NCBI GenBank assembly: GCA_014607495.2
Contig: CP053163.1
Location: forward strand, 2,584,716 to 2,648,715
Origin: Carposina sasakii
Taxonomy: Eukaryota; Arthropoda; Insecta; Lepidoptera; Carposinidae
Direction of reading: 5' to 3'
Length of the DNA stretch: 64,000 bases
Positions 32,124-42,975 of the stretch are shown one piece after another. Made by a program: the position numbers and the translations under genes. The notes beneath the pieces are model-generated. The model ran no database searches, had not been told where the DNA came from, and saw nothing but the letters and a program-made list of their open reading frames with translations. Positions within the stretch are counted from its first letter, which is position 1; each line of letters begins with the position of its first letter.

Positions 32124-32452
32124 TCTATACATATAATAAAAATGTAAAGGGATCGCTGTCTGTACATGGAAGATATATGAGAAAATATATTATAGGAGAC
32201 CTTTATCAACGCAATAGTACCCAAAACGATGATTTTGGATTTTTTGTCTGTTTGTCGGTTTGTCTGTGCGTTTGTGCACGCTAACCTCAGGAACGGCTGA
32301 ACCGATTTCGATGCAGTTTTCAGGAATATATTGTGACAGGTCCCACTTAACATATAGGCTAACATATATATTTTATCCCGGGAAAATGTTTTTATCCCGG
32401 ATAATTTCGACATATTTTTTTTTCTGTAGACGGAGTCGCGGGCGTCCACTAG
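32124..32452 (+). mobile_element. Helitron-like 330-bp element (copy 1)
   Basis: Begins TCTATACATATAATAAAAATG, ends GGCGTCCACTAG, and sits between T and T/A-rich flanks. TC at the 5' end, CTAG at the 3' end, the lack of a target duplication and constant length (329-331 bp) in three copies fit non-autonomous Helitrons. The frame at 32057-32611 crosses it and is not a gene. Confidence 0.7.
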
Positions 32453-32614
32453 TATTATATTATAAATGAGAAACGAAGTGTGTCTGTTTGTTAACTCTTC
32501 GCTTCGCGCTTTATTTCCTCGACTAATTTTCTTAAAACCTTGCATACATGGAGTTAGAAGTACGGACAAAGACATAGACTCGTTTTCGAAAGCACCCAGA
32601 TATATGGGCAAAGT

Positions 32615-32775
32615 TAGCCACTGGCGCCTACAGACGGGAACAGACCCTGGAGAAGATGGAGGGACGACCTGGATAAATTTCAGCTAATGTGGGCCACTTA
32701 ATCGGGAACAAGATAAGTGTGGGCTCAAATAGAGGAGGCCGTTGGTCAACAGTGGGACACGGCTTTTTTAAAAAT
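32615..32775 (+). mobile_element. Degenerate LINE 3' end
   Basis: Reads RRWRDDLDKFQL, then after frame breaks EEAVGQQWDTAF, the ending of another LINE family's ORF, followed by a short A-rich tail. Confidence 0.6.
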
Positions 32776-33379
32776 AATAATTACATTACCAGCTTTACTT
32801 CACTATAGATTTCTAAACAAACGGAAATATTTATCTACAAACGTCCTGGACCGTTCCTAATGAGCGGTGCAGACGAGCCAGCTATGTATTTCGCTGATGA
32901 GGACCATTTGTTTCAATAAGCCGCCCGTCTACCCGTCCATACAATCAGACACGAAGCAAATGCAGATAGAGTTGAGATTATTCAATTTAGAAATGAGGAG
33001 TGAATCAACTTGCATCAATGGGGTGCCATCATAGATTAAACCTTCCATATTTTTGCATTCAAGAAAATAGAATCCCTGGGCTGCCGCGGGGCGTTACTAG
33101 AATAATAACTAGCTGATAATAAATAATTAACTAGTTGATAATAATTATAATTTAATATTAGGTGGGTATTAACGATGAGTTGTGCCAGAGCGTAATTTAT
33201 TAGTTAGTGTCTATTTCTGTATATTGTTGTGTGCATGAATTGTATTCGCTCTGTTTCCATTAGCGGAGACCTGTTATTGGTCCGCTGGTTCTAGTTCTTG
33301 TACTTTAATCTTTTTGTATCGCTGTTGGTCTTCCGAAAATTATAAAAAAAAAATAAAAAATAGAATAAGTTTAGTTGCC

Positions 33380-33560
33380 TACATCTCCTTCCGTGCATGT
33401 CGTAAGAGTCAACTAATGGACGCTCTCTCAGACAATGAGCAATAATTTAACACTCATCTTTTCATTTGCCTGCTATGCTAAACGCTGCTATGGGATCCCA
33501 TTCGGAATCCTGCAGTTGTGGCTACCCTATTTTTAGGAACACAGCCGTATATATGTAAAT
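33380..33560 (+). repeat. CTCCTTCCGTGCATGTCG repeat
   Basis: ATCTCCTTCCGTGCATGTCG then AAGAGTCAACTAA is shared with 36310, 43690, 53775 (inverted), 59250 (inverted) and 17681. The downstream part (GGGATCCCATTCGGAATCC, CTACCCTATTTTTAGGAAC) is shared more weakly. Confidence 0.6.
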
Positions 33561-34416
33561 GTATACGTCATGTAATAGTATACGTCAGACATACGTCGAT
33601 TATACACCTCCTCAAGTTACCGGCTCTAGCTGCAGGCTACACTGGGTGTGGCTGGACCTAAAGTTCTTTGTTCTGCAAAATGTTAGCGATTCTTGTTGAT
33701 GATGGATCTGATAGATTATCGAAAGGTTGCTGTAGTGGTTTGTTCGGAGGTTTAAGACTTGTTGAGGTAATATTTAGTGCACGATTTGAGGATTGTCTAC
33801 CTAAGTTAGGCAGGATGGCCGCATAATAGATACGTTTACCGGATCGCCAAATTTTTATGCCTTATACTCTTATTTGAATAATATACAAGTTTTAATTATA
33901 GAATCTGCTAATTTTAAGTCGAGATTTTAATGCAATTTTCTGTTACACCGCCTTTTTTAACCTATACCTACGTAGTCATAAGGCTTTATACAGGTTTTGT
34001 TTTTATATCACTCATACATATAGAATTAAACAGAGAAAGTGAACAAAGCCTTCTAATAACAACTACTATACTCCTTACTGACAAAAGGCGATGGTACCTA
34101 TATGTAACTGTCAGATATGTATCGAGCCTAAAGCCCTACCTATCAGTCCCCCTAGCATGACCACGCATCGTGGATATCGTAGCATACGATATCGTATCGT
34201 CTCTATACGAAATTCAACATGGCAGCTATATTTATCGTATTTTGACAGGCTAAATGTCCATAAATCGGTTTATCACATCGTGTTCCGTAGGTAATGCTAC
34301 TTGTGCAGATGAATGCGTCGCGTATATCTGTCACGTACTGCCTGAAAAGGCAATTATAATAATCATGACACTTTTCACACTCAACCGATGATGCGTTGGT
34401 ACGTTTGTCAATGTCT

Positions 34417-35260
34417 ATGTCGTGGCCATATCGTAGAATTGATCATTTCATGAAATGGTCGAGCATTTCATGAAATGGTCGCATTTCATGAAAAGTTCAA
34501 CTGTCTATTGGCCACATCATGATATGGTTTGGGCAGATCGATGATTAAAAATCGTTTCTCGATATGGGCAACTAAACGCCCGATCATTTCATGAAGTGGT
34601 CAAGATTATTGATCATATCGTAAAATAGTTACATGAATCACCGGTAGAGGCGCTGCGCGCGTTTTATTTATGTGTGAAGATGGCGGATTTTTCTTTTTAG
34701 GTTATAAAACAAATTAAAGAGAGTAGGGTGACTATGCAGAAGAAGTTCACGGATAGTGTGTTATATTGTATAATGTATATTAGACTTAATGGTGGTTTAT
34801 AATAATATTGTTAAACAAAAACCTTAGATTACGATAGTTTAGGTTAGGTTAGGTTAGACTATGACAAATGACGCACGAGCCGAGCGAGCGGAGCGAGCGT
34901 GCCCAGGCAGCGTCCGGCGATGTGCCAGATGTGAATCGCTTTTGTAAAGTCTTTTATGTTTTTAAATATTATATTGTGAAAATATCACATAAATAATAGC
35001 AAAAAAAATCATACCATCATACCTTATGGTATACTTATATATGGTGTACGGTATATATTATTTATATAAGCTCTTACCACATTCGGATTTTATGGACACC
35101 CTGTTAATACGATTTGGCCAAACGTGGATGACAAAATCGTGAAATGTAGACGATTTAACGATCTGGTCAAATTGAATTGGCCACTTCATGAAATGCGACC
35201 ACTTCATGAAATGCTCGACCATTTCATGAAATGATCAATTTTACAATATGGCCACGACAT
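34417..35260. mobile_element. 844-bp foldback element with iterated ATTTCATGAAAT units
   Basis: Outer ends ATGTCGTGGCCATAT and the complement, with ~89-bp arms at 34417-34505 and 35172-35260. Each arm contains two or three copies of the palindrome ATTTCATGAAAT or near versions; another lies at 34583. The interior has a CpG-rich patch (GAGCGAGCGGAGCGAGCG near 34880) and a (TTAGG)n tract. No transposase frame. Confidence 0.7.
34839..34857. repeat. Short TTAGG tract
   Basis: TTAGG three times plus TTAG, inside the 844-bp element. Matches the insect telomere unit but may be chance. Confidence 0.55.
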
Positions 35261-35599
35261 CTATACGAGATACGCTCGACGCATCTTCCTCGCTGAGTTA
35301 GCGCCTAAAGCGGTAATAATATAGACTGCATTCTTCCTCTTACACGATGTAACCCTGTAATGGTGACAAACAAATGTCTCGCGCGGGACAACATTAGAGC
35401 CTTAGTGCTTATAACAGTCTGTTATAGACATAAATGAAGAACAAAAATGAGATGCGATAGTCAGTGACAGCCAGATATGTAACGCAGTAATTAATAGTCC
35501 CATGTTACGTGTTTTTATATGAGGTGGCTAAAGCCCTTAACTTTTACTCTTCTACCACTAACCCCATTGAAACCATTTACCTATGGTTGCTTAGTAGGT

Positions 35600-35700
35600 G
35601 GGTACCCACCCACGACACAAGACTTTAGGGATCTTAATGTGGGACTAAGTTAATGTGTTGTGAAGTGTGTGAATATTTATTTATTATTATTATTTATGGT
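35600..35700 (+). repeat. Retroelement 3' end fragment
   Basis: GGGATCTTAATGTGGGACTA then TGTTGTGAAGTGTGTGAA followed by an AT-rich tail; the same sequence occurs inverted at 44717-44785 next to a poly(T) run, so this is probably the end of a poly(A)-tailed LINE or SINE. Confidence 0.55.
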
Positions 35701-36046
35701 AAAACTAGTGTCAAGAGAATGTTTGTCGGAGAGAGCTGGTTTCTATACTACAGATATTTCCAAGAGCCAGAGTTACAAGCATTTACCAGAGTTACCTACG
35801 ATACAAACATTTTTTTTTTTAATAAATCGGTCAAGCCGTTTCAGAGAAGTTTAGTTGCAAATACTATCACACGAGAATTTTACACATAGGGAGAAGATTT
35901 TAGGCCACCTCCTTTGTACTCTTCCTCCATGGAGCTACCATCCGAGTCAGTGCCGCAGGCGAAGTCGGGGCTTTCGAGTTAGAGCCGGTTAGACTATGTT
36001 TATAGCTCACAGAATAGGTACTTAATAGAACCTACAGGTACCTATA

Positions 36047-36305
36047 CAGGGTATAACAGAAAGGGTATGTTAAGCGAAAAGCTACATAAATAGCCCACTA
36101 TAGAGAACCTATTCCCAAAATTTCGACTCGAAATCACATGTTTATTTTTCCCGATAGTATGGAGAATTTTTAAATATCTCAGAAATTTTCATACAATCTT
36201 GAAAAATAAACTTGTGATTTCGAGTCTCAAATTTGGTGTATAGGTTCTCTACAGTGGGCTATTCAAGTAGCTTTTCGCTTAACATACCCTTTCTGTTACA
36301 CCCTG
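36047..36305. mobile_element. 260-bp foldback MITE, CAGGGTG family (copy 3)
   Basis: 259 bp with TA flanks. Same arms as 24239-24498. Confidence 0.85.
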
Positions 36306-36309
36306 TATA

Positions 36310-36480
36310 GGTAAAAAAGTCCTGTGCTGGTGCGGGTGCTGGAATCAGCTGCATCTCTCTCCGCGCATGTGGTAACTGGTAAGAGTCGACTAAGGCACCG
36401 CTATATTACTAAACGTGACTTTGGAATCTACTTTAAGATTTAGAAGTTCTGGCTGCCCCCAATTCGGAAACGAAAAGGTT
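36310..36480 (+). repeat. CCTTCCGTGCATGTCG repeat (diverged copy)
   Basis: Begins AGTCCTGTGCTGGTGCGGG like the copy at 43695, then ATCAGCTGCATCTCTCTCCG. It lies directly behind the MITE. Confidence 0.55.
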
Positions 36481-38753
36481 GGTCACCACTGGTTTTAATA
36501 AATGGGTCATTGTCAAATTTTGAGCAGGTAACTATGAAAAGGTCCTGAAATTTTAGTGTTTATAATGTGTTGCAATCTGTAGTAACTACTTAAATATGAT
36601 ATAAGTATGAGCTTGACGTTTTACTCTTGGTTTTTCTTTAATTTCCACAATTTATAGCTAGGGGTATGCAAAGTGTACAACAACTTTGTTACCGCCTCAG
36701 GTGTCTATACTGAAATACCAATGATAACCATTCTGTTACTGATAAAATTAGCCTGAGTATTTTTATACGATTAAACTATTTTCAGTACTTAGATCATTCC
36801 AATAATCAGTTTTATTTTGACACAGTTCAATAATCAATTTTCAGAATTTTGTTATAACATCCAAATATTTTTTTCTGGGGACAAGTTTACCTGCTCAAAA
36901 TTTGACTTTTCTATTAGATTCGTTTACCGAATCAACATCATCTAGATTTGTACTGTTGATAAATGTCTTAAGGAACCAGGTTAGCTGGTAGAGAATGCCT
37001 AGCAAGGTATTAAGCTCGCCTTTGTACATAATGTTTTGTAGTACAATAAAGAATTGTAACTATCTATATATGGATTGCTTTCATTTTGGGAGTGAGATAT
37101 CGCTCTACACTGCTTTGGCTTAGCGACATTGTTTTCACAATGGAAATAATCCTGCTTTTCAGTTCGAGTTTATTAATACGCTTCGGTTCCGAGTTAGCCG
37201 GGTCTCTAGTCTAATGTATTAGGTATTTTTGCAACTTTGTTTGAATGAAATCCACGAAATATGAATAATTGGATGTTTCTTACCATGACCGAATTTAATC
37301 TCGCGAATCTTAATCAGTATTTGAACACGCAATCTGTTTGTTTTAGTTACCTTAATACTATGTATAACATTGTTACAAATTATTGCAAGTAGGTACACTT
37401 ATATATAGGTACGTACCTGGGTGGTAGGTACTAACTGATAGTTCTATCTGTGCTACCATACATTAGTCAAAATAAGAAGAAAAATTAGCGTATGTTTAAG
37501 GAGAGTTTCCCCTATTTTGAGTTTCTTACCTCAAGATTTCATCATTTTTCTCAGCTATTTAGGTGTCTCTCACAGAGCTTTTGTGTCTACCTGGTTTTTT
37601 GTAATTATTCTCTTTTAGATTACGGTTTTGATTTTAAAATTATTAAATAAAAAAATATAAAGTTATCCCAAACAGTTTCTCCCTAAAAAGGATCTATACC
37701 TATTCTGCGTATTTCTTTAGTCGGTAATTTTCTTTTTCGTCCTATTATTGTAGTTATTGTGTCCTCTATATTATTATTTCTAGGCACTAAATTAATGATA
37801 ATTTAATTAAAAACTTAATTGAGTAGGTGTAATAATTATTGTAACAAAATACGCAGAAAATCGAAAATATGTAAATCTATGTCATTATTATGACAAAACA
37901 TCGAGCTTCGCGCATCGTGACGGCCGCCGCAGGCGAAACCGGGTTGCACAGCCTATATTCAATTATATATGTCCATTCGAAAACCTTTAAAAAGATATTT
38001 GTAAAGCTGTTATTCACACGTTTTGGTTAAAATTTTACGAATAATACAGCTTTGGTTTGAAGTGAAAACTAACTTACAAATAATTAAGTTTTAAATGTTT
38101 TGTTGATTAAATCCGGGAATCAGCAATCATTTGCAAACATGCTCTTTTGCTTTTTTTCGTACCTAGGCAGGAGAATAATTAGGAAGCTAGGTAGCTGCTT
38201 AAGTTACGAGAGGAAGCCACCATTTCATAATAATGGTACCTATATTATGAATAAATAGAAAAACCAGACTATACCTACCTAATTTATTCCAAAACAGTAA
38301 ATTGATACTCAAAATAAGTTCCGCTACTTGACACAAGATGGCGTTGACTACACGTTCGATTATTTTACCCGGGTTAAAAAGTAGTGCGTAAAGTAGTATC
38401 TCATGTAAATTTGCTATAAGTAGACGCATGCAACGTAGACATACCTAGTTAGTCCCAAGGGCCAATTGAATTTAGTTAAGTACATAGGCAGTTAATTTGT
38501 TTATATCAACATCACCTACCTGTTTATACTAAGATAACTTGTTTATATTAACCTACTAACATCCTATAGTGTAGTTATAATTAGCTATTTGTTATTCTGA
38601 TGCTGATGATAACAGTCAAGTTTTATCAAAATCCGTTCAGTAGTTTTTTCATGAAAGAGTACGTAACTATATCTAACAAATATAGGTACATCCAAAACAC
38701 CCAAAAATGTTCACAGATCTATTACAAAATATTTAAATTTATATTTATACGTA
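36481..38753. other. Intron sequence; one short repeat fragment near 38600
   Basis: Mostly unique AT-rich DNA. 38610-38670 (TTATCAAAATCCGTTCAGTA and GAAAGAGTA) resembles fragments near 44680 and 58165 and is probably transposon-derived. A small CpG-rich patch lies at 37905-37950. Confidence 0.35.
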
Positions 38754-39334
38754 AGGGAAGTACGGACAAAATGACATAGACGGACAAAATGACATAGACG
38801 GACAAAATAACACAGTGGGCTTATTTGAAAATTGGCGGGGCTTGGAATATCAAAAATCAGCAAATCGAAGTCTTTGCGTCGCCATTATTATCCTTAGGAA
38901 ATATTAAACCAATCCGAGCGCGCGTCATTTCCACACAACCTAATGTTTGTTTTCACCACCTTCAAGTTTGTTTTAAGCTCTGAAAACTTGATATTGCAAC
39001 GATTTACACTCCTGATCGAAACCCCGAGAAGGTTGGCTTAGATGTATGATGTGCTTCTATTGGGTACATGCTGGCTGTGCTGATCTACCAAAGAAAACGA
39101 AGTAGTAGGTATGCCATTTTGTCTATACACATGTAGCAAATGAATTTTCGGTGATCTAATATTAAAAGAAGATTTTTTCTTTCTATAAGAATTAAGTGTA
39201 ACGACACTAGTTGATTTTATAGAAGATTTATCAAAGAAGTAACTGTTGCATAAATTTCGTTTCTGAAGCTTTTAAATAAATGTTCATGGTGAAAAAACGG
39301 GAGGGTAGGTATGTCATTTTGTCCGTACTTCCCC
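38754..39334. mobile_element. Foldback element with tandem 18-mers at one end
   Basis: GGGAAGTACGGACAAAATGA near 38755 is inverted near 39310-39334. At the left end the unit ACGGACAAAATGACATAG is repeated three times (38762-38815, third copy mutated). A weaker inverted copy of the unit is also at about 39110-39127. Confidence 0.65.
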
Positions 39335-39504
39335 AGTACATGACATAGACCATTGTACCTACTCGTATGTGGAGGTACATAAAAATTTTAGGACACATAA
39401 AAATACCACTAATTAATTATCAAGTTTTTTTTTTTAAGTATAATTTATGGTAAAGGAAGGTCTAATAAGGCTTTATAATTCAAGTCTACATTTTTATATA
39501 TAAA

Positions 39505-39985
39505 TCATTCTGTGTATACCCGCGCAGTCGCCCAAAACCGGTTGTGCACGACAAGTGCGGGCAATGTATATGGCAGGAGGTCTGCTAGCTACCTGGTCCC
39601 TAGGTTAATAAACAAACTTCCTATCGACTTACGTGACAGTATTACTGTAACGAACATTAAAAATAAACTTAAATACTATTTTCTTAACAATATGGAAACC
39701 TATATGCAATTCAGTATATAACTATTTCCCTAGCTTCTACCCATGACACCAATGACACTGGATAATGCATATAAAGTTATTAGATTACAAAAAAAAAGTT
39801 ATATCCTCAAGTAATTATGTGTAATAACTAATAAGTAATAATTAAGTAGATATAATCTAGATGTGTAAAGGGATAACGATGTGAACTGTGTAGCACTATC
39901 ACACAAACCTCGTTGGTTTCACAAAGTGCTATTGAAACTAAGTTTTTTGTATAACCATTTTAAAAGATAAATAAATGAAAAAAAA
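39505..39985 (+). mobile_element. LINE 3' end (different family)
   Basis: The frame 39512-39721 reads RSASYLVPRLINKLPIDLRD then IKNKLKYYFLNN, typical of reverse-transcriptase C-termini of jockey/CR1-like LINEs. A ~250-bp UTR and an A-rich end (39967-39985) follow. 5'-truncated. Confidence 0.7.
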
Positions 39986-41325
39986 AATATATATAAATAG
40001 GTACATAGTTATAAATCTACCAAACACACAGCTCGCCTGCCTGACGGTAACCTGCGCAAAATTGAGAGCATTCACAAGAATTTATTATTCCACTTCTTAA
40101 AATTAAAAATAATAATCTTAGCAGACATTTTGTTTACATTGGGGCACCTGCTTTGTTTCACCATTTAAAATGCTACATCAATCATGCTGTTTAGGAGTAT
40201 AATCAATCTGTACTCCACTGCCGCGTTTACAAAGCTATCCATCAGATAAAACCGCATAATTTCTGGTTTATTAGGTTGAAGAATGTCTGTTATTAATTGA
40301 CCACAAATAACATATGCCAATTTAAAAAATACATCTTACACCATATTAAAGCTCTCTTAAAAGTTCCTCTACATCTTGGCTAAAGGCCCGGGACTCTGTA
40401 GTCCCGTGAATCGAAAGAGACAACCGAATAATAAACATGTCGATTATTATACTCAAGTCCCTTCACCTACTACATAACGTCAATTCTCACCGAATAGCAA
40501 GAATAAGGGAACATAGAAACTTTTCATTAGTAGAAGGTTCTACCCAAACAATACTATAGTAGTATAGTATTACTAATAAATAATAATAAAATGTAAGTAT
40601 TACCTAATAATTATAGTAAGTAAACGTAATATTTAAGAACTGTATATTGATTATTGTCACAGCTCTAAAAGATCGCACGAACTTTGCGAATGTAGTTATC
40701 GAAAGCGCGCAAATGTGACGTCCGTTAGACCGTCGTAGTGTCGTATCCCAAAAACGCAGTTTTTCAATATTGATGAAAAACATCAGTGTATGAAAAAAAT
40801 AAAAAAATGTTTTAGAAGGTATTTATTATATTAGTTAGTATTAAATTAATTATTTGCATCTTAATTAATCATTAAACAAAACATGGAAAGATGCCCAATT
40901 GTTCAAACTGACAAGGACAGCCGTCGCAATTCGGTAATTGTTTCTTAATCAAACAAGTCTTGGTAATATTTAATGAATGCATTTAAGTCTGTAATTAAAA
41001 CACTTCAGTGCCCACACCTTCGCCCACTCGTCTTGGACGTTGAATTAAATAATAATGAACGCTAATCAAAGATAGGAGGATCATAACAGAATTCTATTAG
41101 TGAAGTTATAGAAAAGTTTTTTCTGCTAAAAAAATAAGAACTCTCACTAATTTCTTATAAGGAATACCCTATAGGAAAACCATATTTTTTCACAAATGCT
41201 TATGTTAATGAAAAAGATTATGATTTTTATAAAAATAAAATTTATTTGTAAGTTTGCCTTATTTGAAGATATATTTTTTATTCTTATTGCAGACAAGTGT
41301 GTAAATTAAAACATAAACTACGCAA
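39986..41325. other. Intron sequence next to exon 1, no repeats recognised
   Basis: AT-rich, apparently unique; a candidate place for promoter-proximal control elements. Confidence 0.3.
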
Positions 41326-41331
41326 ACTAAC

Positions 41332-41340
41332 CTGAATCAT
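41332..41340 (-). CDS. disco: Proposed first coding exon of disco (Met-Ile-Gln)
   Basis: On the minus strand ATG ATT CAG is followed at once by GTTAGT, a strong 5' splice site. The codon phase (0) fits the large exon, giving [13 protein letters not shown]. The in-frame TGA lies 16 codons upstream, so this is the only in-frame ATG. Its context (T at -3) is weak. The stretch before it also reads as a plausible peptide (QFYGFCEEDTQDAF), which could mean non-AUG initiation or an additional exon junction. Confidence 0.5.
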
Positions 41341-41640
41341 GAATGCGTCTTGCGTGTCTTCCTCACAAAAACCATAAAACTGCACACCCAGTCACTTCAC
41401 AGTACATCACATCTAATCCTGCTATACATACATATGTACGAGACAAAATATATTCGTAAATATACGTTCACTGAAGACATCAGCACGACCGGCTGACACC
41501 CAGCGAGGCCGGACACTGGACTTCAGGCGGCAAAGGCAAAGAGTGGGATGAAAGATACGCGGGGGGACACATGCACGCTGAAGGATGCCAAAGGAGCCCG
41601 GCAGATGCGACAGGACTCCGCAGAAAAGAGACGACTACAC
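41341..41640 (-). other. disco: Proposed disco 5' leader with many upstream ORFs
   Basis: Runs from the putative start site to the ATG. Upstream ATGs (minus strand) begin at 41480, 41433, 41429, 41412 (ATG-TGA), 41407 and 41375. The last frame ends in a TGA that overlaps the main ATG as ATGA. Such a leader usually lowers translation; this is inference. Confidence 0.4.
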
Positions 41641-41642
41641 TA

Positions 41643-41670
41643 CGTGACATTTGAAAACTGTGTCTTTATA
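41643..41670 (-). promoter_or_regulatory. disco: Candidate TATA promoter of disco
   Basis: TATAAAG on the minus strand (41670-41664) stands 25 bp before TCACG (41646-41642), a weak initiator match. A CpG-rich region (41765-41990) lies upstream of it. Confidence 0.35.
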
Positions 41671-41764
41671 GCACTCTCTGCTAATCCGTTTTATATTAAA
41701 GCTTAACAACATCGGGGTAGAGTACAAGTTTCGTTTACGATTTTTGGAGTTACGACGTTTTAAG

Positions 41765-41995
41765 TCTATTCTGTAGATGTCGCCTAATGTGTCGCGCGGT
41801 CGGTGGCGCTAGCTTTAATAGTGGGATGCTTAGAGTTCTATATCGCGTGAATAGGTGCTGTCGCTTTAGTCATCTAGAGTTCAGTGTGTGTGTCGCATTG
41901 TGTCGCGGGTGTGCGAGCGGGACAGTGGTATGTGGGCTGTGGGGTGGGAGGAAGACGGGGAGGTGTCACCATGAGCGCTTTTTAGGGATTTGGAT
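41765..41995. promoter_or_regulatory. CpG-rich upstream region
   Basis: Much richer in G and CpG than the surroundings (GTCGCGCGGTCGGTGGCGC, GTCGCGGGTGTGCGAGCGGG). Its place ~100-350 bp upstream of the TATA box suggests promoter-proximal control. Confidence 0.3.
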
Positions 41996-42975
41996 GAGCT
42001 GAGCACAGGCTGATCTGGTTTTAGTGACGCGTATTACGCAATAGAGTTTTCAGCATTGTGTGGTTGGGCTCAATATTAGTAGAGCGATTTAGGTAGTTCG
42101 CATAAAATTTTATGTTGACTTGAGTACTTGACTTTCCGTATATGCATCCTTTGTAAAGCACTTTTCTGTAAAAAATAAATAAATAAAAAATAATAAATAA
42201 TAATAAGTAATTTGAAATTAGAGCAGTAGAAATAATTATAACAAAAGCAAAAAAAATAAATAAAGGACACAATAGTATAAAAAGATTTGTAACATTGATA
42301 TAAGTAAAAAAATCTATTTTCAAAAATCATTTGTCCTCTGTCACTTGTCATCACATCAATAATGGGTAGGATCAGCAAAATGGGATAACGAGCAAAAAAT
42401 GACTTTTTCGGACTTACCCCATTTTGACAATGCGGTAGCGCCACCGTACAATTATAGTTTACAGGACAACAATGGCACTACAATGGGATTGTGACATTTT
42501 TCGGTTTTGTCATTTTTGGGGCCACAGGGACCGCGTTACTGCCGGTACAAACGTTTGGTAGATTTTTTTCTTTTTAGAGTTCTGTACTTGTGATACACAT
42601 GTGATATACATGTATTTTGAAATATGTGTTATTTTTGCGCCCTAAACAAGCACATTCGGCTTAACTTACATTATGTATGAGAAATCATTAATATTGATGT
42701 ATGTTGAGTTGAGACATTTTAATTCCTAACGGACGCCCGCTCCTTCGTCCGTCTTGACTATTAGGTAAGGTAAGATTATCTTGTTGATATCATTTTCATG
42801 CTCTACTTGAAATGTTGTAGCACCAACTTTTTCAACTATAAAGACCAGAAGATTTTATGTTACCATAATAAAAAAGTAATCGTTACAAGTTTAAGTTAGT
42901 TACTTGTTTATCTGAAAAATCTTCAGCTATACTGAACCCATAAACTAAACCATCCCGTCTATATCCAGTGGTCGG
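41996..42975. other. Non-coding, no feature recognised
   Basis: AT-rich. Two overlapping minus-strand frames (42021-42444) are runs of I/F/Y from AT-rich DNA. Confidence 0.35.

Larger units (their letters stand above)
31885..34306. mobile_element. Long-TIR element C, with nested insertions
   Basis: Left arm 31885-32034 and right arm 34146-34306 are inverted copies of the arms of elements A and B, with the same inward polarity. The ~2.1-kb interior holds a complete Helitron-like element (32124-32452), a LINE end (32615-32775) and a SINE-like core (33380-33560). No transposase was recognised. An alternative is two independent insertions of a 155-bp element. Confidence 0.55.
22347..41331 (-). 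other. disco: Proposed ~19-kb first intron of disco
   Basis: The intron is bounded by donor CAG|GTTAGT (41331-41326) and acceptor TTTGTTACAG (ending 22347). It holds several MITEs, a truncated SINE, LINE ends, a long-TIR element and a Helitron-like element, separated by unique blocks. No other coding exon of the gene could be recognised inside, but small untranslated or alternative exons would be missed. Confidence 0.5.

Noticed and set aside
32057..32611. 184-codon minus-strand ORF sharing a segment with the frame at 29491-29712
   Set aside because: It runs through a Helitron-like element and its flanks; the shared segment is element sequence.
34439..35240. CRISPR-like array from repeated ATTTCATGAAAT
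   Set aside because: Eukaryotic context, repeats mirrored in TIR arms and without regular unique spacers.
42021..42444. Possible membrane proteins rich in I, F, Y
   Set aside because: Two frames over the same AT-rich DNA give similar hydrophobic strings; no start context or homology.
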